DNA from: Linnemannia hyalina
Taxonomy: Eukaryota > Mortierellomycota > Mortierellomycetes > Mortierellales > Mortierellaceae
Assembly: GCA_019671135.1 (NCBI GenBank)
Contig: JAHRHY010000002.1
Location: 2,805,501-2,869,500 of the forward strand
Length of the DNA: 64,000 nucleotides
Direction: 5' to 3'
Shown: piece after piece, positions 23,183-34,476 of the stretch
How positions within the stretch are numbered: the first letter of the stretch is position 1
Layout of the letters: every line of letters begins with the position of its first letter
Made by a program: the position numbers and the translations under genes
Notes under the pieces: generated by a model
What the model was told of the DNA's origin: nothing
The model's input: the letters and a program-made list of their open reading frames with translations, nothing else
Databases searched by the model: none

Positions 23183-25347
23183 ATGGCCATCATGGAGACA
23201 GACCCTGCCACTATGAATCGACGCACAGCAACGACCGAGGACCTGGGAAAACTGCAGGAGAACTTTGTTGTTAAGACGCGTGACTACAAGCAGCAGTACG
23301 CTCATTTGTACTATATGCGTCTCATGCTGATGCAACCCTTGGTTCTCGCTCAAGCCAAACGCAAGTGGGGTATGTAGCTACCACTATGACCAGGACGTAT
23401 GCTGCTGGTGCAAAGGAACTTTGTTGGGAATGTGTTGCAGATTCGTGATATTAACGTCTCTCTCCTCAATCCATTTAGCCTCCTTGGATCCCAAGGCGAA
23501 GTACGTCGAAAAGATTCTGGATGTCCAGCAGGGCGAGATCTCATACTTAGTTGGAACAATCTACATGGATATGAAGCTCAAGCCCAACATTCTCGACGAT
23601 ATTACCAAAGATGTACGTAAAGGGAGTCAACCATTCGGACTGTGCGCAATCTCTTCATGAGTCGAACCCAGAACTGACCCTTTTCGTACACGTCTCTCCA
23701 TTTCAAATTGCAGCACTGGATTGCTGCCCAACCCGACCGGCCAAAGTACATAGACGATACAGACTCGATTTACCTGGAGGACGAGTCTGGTCGTGTCAAG
23801 CTGACAGGTGTCAAGATCACGAACGACTTTTTCGTTACTGGTATACTCTTCTCCTCCTGGTGACCTTACGACGCGGAACGGTATTGCATGTTGAACGGGA
23901 AACTAACCGCAACTAACTTGTCTATAGGTGTCGTGATGGGCGTCCTCGGAAGCGAAGATCCCAGTGGCGATTTCAAGGTCGTCGACGTTTGCTATGCTGG
24001 ACATGGACCTCAGGAACAGCACAGTCTCATGGAGACTGGTACGACCGCTGTCATATTTTTGGCGAAGCTGCTATTGTCCGACATGATCATTAGAATGATT
24101 TAACTGACATCTTACTCGCATTCGCTCTCACCTATAGACGAAGAGGACAAGCACATCGCTCTGGTGTCAGGACTTGGCATTGGAGGAAACGACTTCAAGC
24201 CCTTGGAGTTGGATCTGCTTTCTGAGTACTTGACAGGAGAAATTGGTGGCGTCAAGGTACAACTCACAACATCTGATGCGGAGCAAATTCGACGTTCGTA
24301 ATTGACAACGCAAATTACCCCGATTTCGTCCATCTTGCTAACAGGGCCGTTTATATAACTCTCTTAGGAACAAACCAACTGTACCAATATTGTCCGCGTC
24401 GTGATTGCAGGAAACTCTATTGTTACACCACCCCCGGTCGAAGATGACTCTAAAGCTGTATGTCTGAACTGCTGCCAGGAGTAAACTTGAAAGCAAGGTT
24501 GAACTCATCTGCTTCGAAGGAACCGCTGCTAACCAGCCCTGCCTTTGGTTTTCAATAGAAAAAATATGGATACGATAGGTCGACGTTCGTCACGGCGCCT
24601 ACGATGATCTTTGACAGCTTTCTTCAGGAAGTGTGCTCGAGCATAGATGTTGACTTAATGCCGGGAGAGAGCGATCCCTCAAGTGTGACGATTCCTCAGC
24701 AGCCCATCCATCCAGCATTACTGCCTTCAACACGCCAATACTCGACTTTTCACAGCGTTACCAACCCTTACTGGGGAAGCGTAGATCATGTCACTCTTTT
24801 GGGCGGCTCTGGACAGACTATCGATGACATTTACAAATACGTGAAGAGTGACAACCGGTTGGAGATGGCAGCCAAGACCGTTGGATGGAGACACATGGCA
24901 CCCACAGCACCAGATACTCTCTGTAAGTTGATGTGCCAATGCCATTAAACATTGGGATGTGTGATGGCGTGGTTTTGTACTGACACGTCATTTTTCTTTG
25001 TCTGTTCTTTTCATAGGGTGCTACCCATTCAAGGACAGAGACCCTTTCATCATGAGCCAGGCACCTCACATTTACTTTTTGGGCAACCAAGACAAGTTTG
25101 CTACTGAGATGGTGACAGGTAAGAACACCGCTGTACATCATTGACTTCTCAACAATGGGTATGCAAGATATAACATATTTCTGACAATATCATGCCGTTG
25201 TCCTTTTCTCTCGTAGGTGCTGATGGCCAGAGGACAAGAATTGTGATGTTGCCTTCGTTTTCATCTACAGGCACAATAGCCCTCGTCAACCTGAGGACGT
25301 TAGAGTGCAAGACTGTCTCGTTCTCTACCACTAAGCCCAAGAACTAG
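23183..25347 (+). CDS. POL31: DNA polymerase delta subunit 2 (small B-subunit)
   Basis: Nine exons (23183-23369, 23479-23612, 23714-23840, 23928-24038, 24138-24256, 24368-24457, 24559-24922, 25017-25118, 25217-25347) give 454 residues with consistent phases. The protein matches POLD2/Pol31/Cdc1: an N-terminal helix, an OB fold (YLVGTIYMDMKLKPNIL, YLEDESGRVKLTG), and the inactive calcineurin-like phosphodiesterase domain of DNA polymerase B-subunits (HIALVSGLGIGG, VVIAGNSI, HSVTNPYW, ending YFLGNQDKF and RIVMLPSF). It holds the catalytic subunit Pol3 to Pol32 in the lagging-strand replicase. The gene is convergent with the FKBP gene; the stop codons are 157 bp apart. Confidence 0.95.
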
Positions 25348-25504
25348 TATAATAATTTCAGGACACCAATAACAATAAAAGCATACACAAAACAACAATA
25401 CAGTCGATTGGGACAAACACGAATGATGGTAATGAAAATGCTAGTTTATCAATTGCGAACGATGAAAAGTAATGAAATGAAGGGGTTATGACTAATTAGA
25501 TGGT

Positions 25505-26799
25505 TTACTTCAAAGTAACCAACTTCACCTCAAAGACCAAGGTGGCGTTGCGAGGAATATCTGGGGGAGCACCCTGGGCACCGTAGGCGAGGGCAGGGGG
25601 GATGGTCAAGCGACGCTCACCGCCCAACATCATGCCCTGGATACCGAGATCCCATCCCTTGATGACCTCACCGCGACCGAGGTTGAAGTTGAAGGGCTTT
25701 CCGCTGGTGTTCTTGTCAAAAACCTTGCCGGTGGTAAGGCGTCCGATGTAACGCATACCGATCTTCTTGCCAGACTTGGCAGCGGCACCGGTACCGACCT
25801 TGACATCCTCAATGATCAAGCCGTTGGCGAGGACCTTCTTGTTATCCTCCTTCTTGGGGGCAGCCTCCTTCTTCTTGGGCTCCTCCTTCTTCTTAGGCTC
25901 CTCCTTCTTCTTGGGCTCCTCCTTCTTGGGGGCAGCCTCCTTCTTCTTGGGCTCCTCCTTCTTGACGGGGACGGCCTTGGCCTCGGTGACCTTCTGCTTC
26001 TTCTCGGGGACGGCAGCAGCAGCCTTCTTGGGCTCCTCGAACTGGGCGACGCGCTTGGCACCCTTGGTGACAATGACGGTCTCCTCCTCATCGTCCTCCT
26101 CATCCTCATCCTCATCAATATCCTCCTCATCCTCGTCGCCGTACATGTCCTCCTCATCAGAGTCAAAGTCCATGCCCTCGTCGTCGGGGAGGTAGTTTCC
26201 AGACAAGTGAACGGAGCTATTGTGAAGAATAAGAAGAGAGGAGCGAGTTAGATCGTGAAGCGGACTAACTGCCACTACAAACGTTAAAAACAACCAGCGT
26301 GAACGAGAATGTAAGAGGGTTGGTGCTTACTTCTCGCCAGAGACGGAGAAGGTGATCTCCTCGCCCTCGGTGAAGACCAAGTCCAAGGTCTGCTGCTCGG
26401 CCTTTCCGGCGGTCAAGGAGCAGAGGATGAAGGTCTTCTTGTCGACGGTGACGCGAATGGAGGAGCGACCAGGCTTGGTCTCCTCGTCCAAAGCAGCCTA
26501 TTGGTAAAATTGTCGTGGAGGGTGTTAGAGTTAGCTCATTGATTCTTTGGGAGTAATAAGCGGCTATAACGGATCGGGGGACCAAGCTTACCATCGACAA
26601 CTTGAAAGAGTTCTCGACGACCTGGCTGTAGGTCTTTTCAGGAAAAACGGTCAAACCTAATAGTTGTTGTTGGTATCGGAACGGAGTATGCGAGAATGTG
26701 TGTTAGTAAGGTTGAACGTGCAAAATATACTGTACGAATGCAGTCGATATGATAGCAAGGATAAGAAGGAGAGAGGGACATACCCCAGAAGCCCAACAT
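25505..26799 (-). CDS. FPR3: Nucleolar FKBP-type peptidyl-prolyl isomerase with nucleoplasmin-like domain
   Basis: Minus-strand exons 26784-26799, 26592-26656, 26331-26497 and 25505-26216 give 319 residues. The N-terminus ([20 protein letters not shown], then [17 protein letters not shown]) is a nucleoplasmin-like fold, followed by an acidic stretch rich in D-E-E, a lysine-rich region with repeated KKEEPKKKE and KKEAAPKKE units (about residues 165-205), and a C-terminal FKBP domain ([48 protein letters not shown], ending LVFEVKLV). This is the layout of yeast Fpr3/Fpr4 and insect FKBP39, histone chaperones that isomerise histone prolines. The symbol is by architecture; Fpr4 is equally possible. 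The first coding exon is 16 nt, encoding the conserved F-W-G. Confidence 0.9.
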
Positions 26800-27151
26800 G
26801 GTAGATGAATGTGTAAGTGTGTGGAGAGAAAAGGATGATTTCGAACACAAGCAGGCAAAACAACTGAAGGTATGTCTATGCCTTACACAAAAAAAAAAAA
26901 AAAAATCATCATAACAGAGTGACTGCATCCTTGTCCAAGCCACTCGTCTTTTTTTTTTTTTTTCTAGTGTAAGACAAGCACACGCCATCTCCTCGAACAC
27001 ACATCAACCCCATCCACACACCAACCCCTTTGCCCATCTTTTTAACTTCAAACGACAACCATACTCCTCTGAAATCGACCTGCGCTGCCAGTTTACAATT
27101 CAACAACTTTTCAAATAACAATTTCAGCTGCTCCTTCACGGACCGACAATA

Positions 27152-27191
27152 ACCTTCCCAACTCCAGCATCACCTTCCCAACTCCAGCATC
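27152..27191 (+). repeat. 20-bp tandem duplication
   Basis: The 20-bp unit ACCTTCCCAACTCCAGCATC is present twice with no spacer, in the presumed 5' leader of the zinc-ribbon gene. Confidence 0.9.
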
Positions 27192-27287
27192 ACTGAAGCA
27201 TTATTGTTTCGAACTCCTCGCCTCTTAAAAACCACCAGACTCGCCTCAAAAATCGCATTCAACCAAACGTCTATACCACCTTACATC

Positions 27288-28502
27288 ATGTCGTCTTGCC
27301 CACTTTGCGGCTACGGCATCAGCACGTTCGCAATCTCCCTTGACGCCGAGTTTGTCATGTGCGGGAACGAAAACGTAAGTCATAGTCATGTGTAATATGT
27401 CGGAAAATAACAAAAGTGCAGTGCCTAACTTGTTTTTGTCGCTTTTTTCACATCTCAATAGTGCACATATCCATTTGAAGAAGACGCCAAGGTCATCCGT
27501 GCCGCGGTTACCGACAAACGATCTCCAGAAGCTATTGCCGTTGCTCGGAAAAGGAAGGCACAGTCGTTGGTGTCACCGGACACGAAGGCAACAGCCAAAA
27601 AATCGAAAATGGACGGTCAACGAAAGACTACGCCACCAACGGCCGTATCTGCTGGGCCTTCCTCATGCAGTGTTAAGCCGCTCGCCAAACTGACTTCTGC
27701 AGCACCCGTCAAATCTCCATCAACATTAACGGCAGTACCACCAAACCCTGTCAGAGCGCATTTGACAGCAAGGGTTCCTGCAACGCCTGCCGATCAGCTT
27801 ACGCTTTCAGATCTGCGGTCTGTCGACGCTTCTTTGGCGCCCAAGGTTGGACAGAGCGCTATACCTGCTAGCGGCCAGACAAACGCGACAACCTCGAACA
27901 ACCTTTTGTCGTCTATTCCGGATTTTGAAAACGTTGTTGACTCGACAGTTACCTCCCCAACGATACTATCGACCGCATTGGGCACGTCGTCCACTAGAAC
28001 CTCCGCAAAGCCAGCAAAGTTATCGACATCATCCACAGCAAACTTTGCAACACCCGCGTCTACTCCATTATCATCACCTACCGAACTGCTTTCAGCATCC
28101 GATTTCTTTTCGGTCGACGCCGCCATGGTGACAACAGCCGAGCTTACGAGTACACCTGCAGCAACTCCACCAGACACGACGTCTCATTCGGACGCCCATG
28201 CGCTCTCCGATTTCCTTTCATCCATTCCGGATTTCGACACCACTACCACGGCGAACTTTCCTCCTAACAGCTCCTCGAATCTGGACGACTTTCACAGCCT
28301 CTCTCTGGACTTCTTAGATACCGAGCCTTGGACACCTCCTGTCACTCCTCCCAACCAACCATTACCCATCGACACGCTCTCGTCCAAGCAGAATCTAGAC
28401 ATGTCTGCAGCCAATCTTGAGAGCCTTCTTTTTGACAACGACTTTGAAATCGCCTTTGATCAGGAATTCTCGGCGGAACTTCAAGCCGTTCTCCAAGGGT
28501 AA
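27288..28502 (+). CDS. Unrecognised zinc-ribbon protein with Ser/Thr/Pro-rich tail
   Basis: Exons 27288-27374 and 27462-28502 give 375 residues. The N-terminus has MSSCPLCGYG, then MCGNENCTYPF about 22 residues later: a CxxC...CxxxxC arrangement typical of a small zinc ribbon. A basic patch (ARKRKAQS, KKSKMDG) that could be a nuclear signal follows. Most of the remaining sequence is low-complexity Ser/Thr/Pro/Ala with repeats of an acidic-hydrophobic motif (LSSIPDFE, LSSIPDFD, SDFFSVDA) that resembles transcriptional activation segments. I do not recognise a named family. A nuclear, transcription-related role is a guess from these features. The intron falls between two zinc ligands and keeps phase 0. 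Confidence 0.7.
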
Positions 28503-30234
28503 ACACGGACCCAAGGCGACAACCGATATCTCGCGATCTTCTCATCCAACATCCGAACAAGTCAACAGCCGACACCACACATCATCCTGGTCCAAAAACC
28601 GACGACGAAGGCTGGGGCGTGTTCATCTCAAGGACGTGGAGTCATTTTTCACCATTGCTTAGTCCTGGATTCAGCCAGCCTCCGTGAACACCGTCTTGTG
28701 AAATTCCTCACTTGCCTTTAACCTTTATACCGTTGCAGGGTCAGCATTGCATCTGCCTTTTATTATTCGCCTCTTTTGTATCTGCTATCTTATTTTTTCA
28801 TCCGTCAATTGCGGTCACTGTACTTTATTTTGCTTCTTTCCACTCCTGTCCTCTTCATTTGTATTGCTTCCCATCATTTGCTACTTGTATCTCTTTGAAC
28901 TAATCTTAACCGTTTCTTCCAATGCTCGAGGCAAGGAATAAACCAACCAGGCTAAGTATTACATGTGTCTCTTTGGCGGGAATGTTTTTTAGGAATTTGC
29001 GAAAGGAAAAAAAACGGGTAACGACGATTGCCTACGTAGCGTGTAGCCTTCAATGTCGACTACCTTCTCGCGCTTACATGGCACCTCACACTTGAACACA
29101 CGCAGAAGGGAACCATACGCATCAAGCTAAGTATTGATTGACTGCCAACGTTCCTAGTGTAGTAGAAATATCAAATATCCTCTCCTCCTCTCCTTGTCTC
29201 CTTTTCTCCCACCTCTCATTGAAAACATAATAACACGAGTAATTTCGCGTTGCCCGATGTCTCTTCTTGCTTGCATGGATCTCATTGCACGTTAGAAGGA
29301 CGTTCGCCTGCATCGACATACCCTCCACTATTACACTTGCTCTTTCTTTACGACTGTGCATGTGCATGATGTACGAGAGATTCAACACAATAAATGGGTA
29401 TTTCAGGGGAAGCATGTGAAAAAGGTGTTGGTTTCCCTTCTCCTCTTACTCTCTGCCATGATCCTTTATCATCTCCCCGCTCTATTCGCGATCATCTTGA
29501 GAACATTGAGCGCAGCGACATCCTGACCCCAAAAATATAAAAGATGGCGTCGGGCCGCTGAAGTAAAAAGAAGGTTGGTTGATAATTGATCATTTTTTTG
29601 TCTCGTTCTGTGCCCCATCTTCATTCAGAAGTGATGGATTGTCAGTAGAAGGTCGATCCCTATCCACGACCTTATCTGTCTCATTGATCATAAATAGAAA
29701 AGCGTTCGTAGAAACTAAACAAGCACTCTATGTCACTCCTCTTTGCAGCCTGAATGGACTCTGAAGTGAAAGCAATTGTGATAAAGCAAACGAGAAGGAC
29801 GAGGAAACGTTCTGAGGGGGAAAGGGCTATTTATCTACAGTGCAGTGGGTGTGTCGTGTCTAATCCTATGATGTGATGAGAGAGAGAGAGAGAGAAAGAG
29901 AGTCGACGTGCACTTTGTGGTTTGTTGCCAATGAACTGGCGGTCGATGCGCCTTTTGGAGACACAAAGACACATAGAGCTGTAATCGTTATCTTTTGACT
30001 CTTTGACTCCACCTCTCCACCCACATACCCACGTAAAAAAACTGCTCTCTCTTTACTTTTTTCCTCCCACACTCGTTCCCCATCGCTGTAACTTTTCCCT
30101 CCAGCCTACTTTTCTTCACTACTATCCTTCCATTTCATTCACATTTCCAACCAACACTACTCCCTGTTTCTCATTCAACGCCCCCCATTACAACAAACCT
30201 ACATTCTCACCACCTTCCACCAACCCCGCAAACA
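28503..30234. other. Intergenic region
   Basis: About 1.7 kb between the zinc-ribbon gene and the aldo/keto reductase. No coding exons could be assembled. An ATAAA-type signal lies near 28937. A GA microsatellite lies at about 29877-29893, and C/T- and A/C-rich promoter-like sequence occupies 30005-30234. Confidence 0.45.
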
Positions 30235-32211
30235 ATGACACGCGTTAACCTGGATGGACTGCAATCCTTCTGCGCGCTCAACAATGCACGCCAGATCCCC
30301 CTCCTCGGCCTGGGCGTCTACAAGATAGAACCTGGCAAAGCAACTGAGGATGCTGTCCTCTGGGCTCTTCAGGTACAAACCTTACCAACCCTACCAATGG
30401 CTTGCTCTTGTCTGCTGCTGTTGCTGTTTGCTCACGACTGCATAATAATGATGCGCTTTCGTTAGCAAAAACCACAACGAGCAGGGTTTATGCTTTTTAT
30501 GTCAAATCCCCTGAGGTTTACACCAGTAGAGTACCTTTCAGCAGTAAACAAAACTGACATTGAAAATGACATCTCATTGTTTGTTGGTGATGATCCCTGT
30601 ATAATAGGCTGGTTATCGTCATATCGACACGGCAGCGGGTTATCGAAATGAAGTGAGTGTCGGAAATGCTATCCGCAAGAGGTAAGTTCTTGCAACTCGC
30701 ACTTGACGTTGTTTTTTTTTGGGTCGCGAGCTGATTTGATATGGTTCCCAGTGCAGGAATGTTTATCAGATGAGACCACCCTTTATCCTGGAATGGCAAT
30801 GGACGAAGTCAAACGGATAAGCCAAAAAAGAAAAGTGATAGTAGTAACTAACAATCCTGTTGTCTTTACATGGACCGATTATTGAATCTGATATGAATAG
30901 TGGTATTCCCAGGGACCAGATCTTTGTTACAACGAAACTCTTTGATCAGGATCAGGGATATGACTCTGCATTGGAGGCGTGTGAACTCTCGTTGGAGAAA
31001 CTCGGGCTGGATTATGTTGGTATGAACTCATCAATGGATAATGGGGACAGGCACATCCCTTCCCTCCCCTTTTTGCTTGTTTTATTGCGTCCTTGTGCAG
31101 ATGAAACAGTTGAGATGACGAAGGCAGGAAAAAATGAACGCTTTGATACATTTCACGCAAGATCTCTTCCCCCCACACCCCCCAGAACATTGCGCTTATA
31201 TCTCGTCGTTTTGTTCGTTTATCCAATTGTAGATCTTTACCTAATTCATTCGCCAAACCCGGGTCCCGAACGTCGAAACGAATCGTGGAAGGCATTACAG
31301 AAACTAGTTGCACAGGGCAAGGTCAAAAGCATAGGCAAGTTGCTTCTGTCTATATATTTTTTTCGGCTCGGCAAGAAGGAAAGAGCGCCAATGTTTCTAG
31401 AACTGGCGAACACAATTGATGCGGAATCGCTTTTCACCAAGAGCCTGTGCCGTCGCTATCTTATCGGTGTTTTCTAACCGATACCACCCCATTCTTGCTT
31501 TGCACCTTACTCATTTCCGTCCACGGATGTTTTATTCGGTTTAGGTGTATCGAACTATGGCGTGCAGCATCTGAAGGAGCTGCTTGGCTCTAATCCGACC
31601 ATCCGACCAGTTGTCAATCAAATTGAGGTGAGTCCAGAAAAGAAGCAACTCAAACAAGTATTGTCAGGAGCAAACTATTCTCACAGGAGCGAAAAACAAA
31701 GAAGTCAAACCCTCGCTTACTCATTGTCGACGTTGTTCATTTTTGGATAATAGGTCCACCCATGGTTGACGCGTCAGGAAATTGTGTCGTTCTGCGAGTC
31801 CCAGCACATCGCGGTGCAGGCCTACAGTCCGCTCAGTCGCGGACACAAACTTCAAGATCCCATGCTGATCAAGATTGGCGAAAAGTACTCCAAATTGCCA
31901 GCCCAGATTCTGATCCGTTGGAGTCTCCAGAAGGGCTACATTGTCATACCCAAGAGCTCTCACAAGGACCGGATCGAACAAAATGCCGATGTGTTCGACT
32001 TTGACCTCGCGGACGGCGACATGAGTGTCTTGGACTCTTTTAATTCGGACTATGTCTCTGGTTAGTGCATGCGCTTTGACATTTGGCCATCAATACAGAA
32101 AAAAAGGGGTGTGTGGAGAGGAGCAAATGACCACTTTTTCAAGCTAACCTCCCCCAACAACACGTTGCGTGCGTGGATGACATAGGCTGGAATCCCACCG
32201 TTGCTCCTTAA
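30235..32211 (+). CDS. Aldo/keto reductase
   Basis: Seven exons (30235-30372, 30608-30681, 30901-31019, 31233-31334, 31545-31627, 31754-32060, 32186-32211) give 282 residues, the usual size for a bacterial/fungal-type AKR. The tetrad is present: Asp and Tyr in HIDTAAGYRNE, Lys in FVTTKLF, His in YLIHSPNP. Further signatures are GVSNYGVQHL, NQIEVHPW, AYSPLSRG and the NADPH-binding IPKSSHKDRI. It should reduce aldehydes or ketones with NADPH in the cytosol; the substrate is unknown. Intron 4 begins with GC (ATAG then GCAAGT), the only join that gives SIGVSNYG. The last exon is 26 nt and ends GWNPTVAP. Confidence 0.92.
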
Positions 32212-32998
32212 TCCCGTTTTCCGCCTGCAAAAGATGCATACACAGGATCAAAAAAACGAGTCCACATTACGATATCAATATCTTGTACCTCCAACCGCAT
32301 CCTCACACATCATGGAATGCAGTCGCCGTCGTTGACCTCTTGTCCACCTTTGGACTGATGATGAAAAGACCTGAACATAGCACTGACAGAAAAAACCCCA
32401 ATACAATAGTCGAGGATGAAAAAGTCTTATTTTGTACAAGTAAAAAAGCGAGAAAAGAAGTAATATGATGATGAACAAAGCGGGAAAGGAAGAAAAGAGA
32501 ACTTGGTAGAAGAATTGGCTAGTCTGGAGTTGGATGTTTCGAACAGGAATGAAAAATAGTGCGGAGAGGGTGGTTGTTGGGAGGAGATCGATGTCAGTGT
32601 CTGTGTCCAAGAGAGAAAAAGAGAGAGAGAGAGAGGGAAAAGGTGGTGGAAGTACGGCTCCTTGCTCGTGTCGAGTCCAGGTGTCCAGATCCATGACAGA
32701 GTTTTCCAAGGATAACAACAGGTCGTGAATTGGGAGATTTTCTCCTGTCGGGTCCGGATCCGTCCGTTTCTGGGTTACTCCACCTCCTTCTCCTTCGACT
32801 CTTTCGCTACGTCTCGCCTAGCTCTCCTCCTAGTTGTGAATCCTGTTCGTTACTCCTCCCTTCAATTGTAGTCCTCCCCTTCCACCTTGATGCTCTTTTC
32901 CGGGCGGTGTGTGTGTAGTGAATGTATAGCGGTGTGTGTGTGTGTGTGTGTGTGTGCATATGTGTCGGGTTGTTAGGAGAGTCGATAGAAAGTCTCCT
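32212..32998. other. Convergent intergenic region with GT repeat
   Basis: The spacer between the reductase and the small tail-anchored gene contains purine-rich and pyrimidine-rich stretches and a (GT)n tract at about 32932-32955. No gene is supported. Confidence 0.45.
32932..32955 (+). repeat. (GT)n microsatellite
   Basis: A run of about twelve GT units lies in the likely 3' UTR of the small tail-anchored protein gene. Confidence 0.85.
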
Positions 32999-33172
32999 TT
33001 AAACGCCCAACATATCGCCGAGGGAGCGAAGGAAGGTGACGGCAAGGCCAAAGACGGTGACAGAGATGGCGATCGAGGTGTTGCCGGCACGCTTCTCGGG
33101 GGCAGTAATTTCCGAGCGGATGAAGTTGGTGATGGCGTTGCCGCTGCTCTTGGATGCAATCTTCTTGACCAT
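32999..33172 (-). CDS. Small tail-anchored protein, possibly TOM complex subunit Tom6
   Basis: A 57-codon frame on the minus strand (MVKKIASKSSGNAITNF to RSLGDMLGV) has a basic, hydrophilic N-terminal half, TAPEKRAGN in the middle, and one hydrophobic helix near the C-terminus (TSIAISVTVFGLAVTFL) followed by a short polar end. Length, topology and the ending (F-x-R-S-L-G-D-M-L) resemble fungal Tom6, whose last helix ends F-I-Q-S-P-L-M-D-M-L. Tom6 stabilises the mitochondrial outer-membrane import pore. The similarity is short, so another small outer-membrane protein is possible. Codon use is strongly biased to C-ending codons, as in highly expressed genes, which supports that it is real. Confidence 0.55.
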   Translation of the reverse strand: MVKKIASKSSGNAITNFIRSEITAPEKRAGNTSIAISVTVFGLAVTFLRSLGDMLGV

Positions 33173-33656
33173 TGTGATTTGTTGTTTGGGGTGGAAAGGA
33201 GTGGGAGAATGAAAAGGAAACGGAAAGAATGCCGATCAGTGAGGCGAAAAAGGAGAAAAAGACAGTCGGTTGCAAAACAGACTTGAGTCACGTGTAAGGG
33301 GTTTCTACGTCACAAATCCAAAAAAAATGATTCAAGGTGTTTTTTAAAAAGTCTTTTATTGTTTCTTGCATGGTAAAGGGTATATAGCATAGCGGCCATC
33401 TTGAATGAGAATCTACAAAGAGAAGCGAGAAAAATAAACCTACAAAATTAGTTCAACATATCCAGGCAAGTCAACGAGTTCATTTCGGAGGAAAGGAGAG
33501 GGGAGAAGTTGGAAGGAAAGGAAAGAAAAAAAAAAGCCCTCAGTGACCCCAGATTGCTTCGCTTTGCATTGTGCGCGTTTATCCCTCAGGTGTATCCCAA
33601 TGCCCTCGGTGTCAAAATTGCCAGCCTCGAAAAAGTGTTCTTTTTGGTATCGATTG

Positions 33657-33735
33657 TCAGCAGTTTAATTTAGGTAGCTAGTTTTTTTTCGTCAGTATAC
33701 AGAATGTATATACAGCCAAATGCCAGAATCATCAT
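33657..33735 (-). ncRNA. C/D box snoRNA, copy 1 (intron 3)
   Basis: The minus strand reads a C box ATGATGA (33729-33735), an internal CTGA that may be D-prime (33692-33695), and a D box CTGA (33657-33660), 79 nt overall. Flanking sequences form a perfect 15-bp terminal stem: 33741-33755 pairs with 33637-33651. It is nearly identical in the core to copies 2 and 3 but has a different stem. The guide target was not identified. Confidence 0.8.
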
Positions 33736-34094
33736 CAAAAGATACCAAAAAGAACAGAGAAAAAGAAAGAGAAAAGGGTGATGGGAGAATTGAATAGGGG
33801 ATATATTCAAGTGTGCTTGCTTACCATTCAACATGTCGAGCCTCGCAATGAAAATGAATAGCGAAAACGCAGACATTGTTCCTTGCGAGACTCTGCCGCC
33901 CGACTCCTCGAAACCCCAATTAATCGTTCTCGAAATATTTTTCCTTGAATAAACGCGTTTATCCTTTGAAAGAGACATCGGTGCAAATCTACAACATCGT
34001 TAAGAAAAAGAATTGAAGTTAGAATGACAATTCAAAGACTTCATTTCAGCTGTTGATCCAAGTCGAGAAAGGATTTTTTCGAAATGGTTGGTGT

Positions 34095-34173
34095 TCAGTA
34101 GTGTAATTTAGGTAGCTAGTGTTTTTTCGTCAGTATACAGAATGTATATACAGCCAAATGCCAGGTTCATCAT
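34095..34173 (-). ncRNA. C/D box snoRNA, copy 2 (intron 2)
   Basis: The minus strand has C box ATGATGA (34167-34173) and D box CTGA (34095-34098), again 79 nt apart end to end. The terminal stem is 16 bp (34178-34193 with 34074-34089), with a single G-U pair. It differs from copies 1 and 3 at a few positions just upstream of the D box and in the A-rich middle, but the internal CTGA and the sequence before it are conserved. Confidence 0.8.
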
Positions 34174-34397
34174 AACGAACCATTCCGAAAAAAGTGTGAA
34201 AGGAGGATCGACGCGTGGATTGAGATTACATACCAATTGGAGAGTCGAAAAGTCATCGCCTGAGGTGGTCTGGAAATATTCAATTGACTTCTAGTGAAGA
34301 ACTGCAATGGCAACCAAGATGAGGAAACATTGGTTAGTTTTCTTTGTCTTGGTATCAATTGATGTATCATGGCGATGTAGAGTATCGATATGAGTTG

Positions 34398-34476
34398 TCA
34401 GCAGTTTAATTTAGGTAGCTAGTTTTTTTTCGTCAGTATACAGAATGTATATACAGCCAAATGCCAGAATCATCAT
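34398..34476 (-). ncRNA. C/D box snoRNA, copy 3 (intron 1)
   Basis: The minus strand has C box ATGATGA (34470-34476) and D box CTGA (34398-34401). The 79-nt core appears identical to that of copy 1. The terminal stem is weaker: 34482-34492 with 34384-34394, 11 bp with one mismatch. It is the first snoRNA in the direction of transcription. Confidence 0.78.

Noticed and set aside
28417..28662. 81-codon frame overlapping the end of the zinc-ribbon gene
   Set aside because: It overlaps the better supported frame and has no start context or similarity; it probably reads 3' UTR.
32275..32718. 147-codon minus-strand frame between the reductase and the Tom6-like gene
   Set aside because: It is mostly Ser/Leu/Phe low-complexity from C/T-rich DNA and has no family features.
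33637..34476. The triple repeat as a mobile element or CRISPR-like array
   Set aside because: Copies are widely and unevenly spaced, have C and D boxes with paired stems, and lie in introns; no target-site duplications or spacers of constant length are present.
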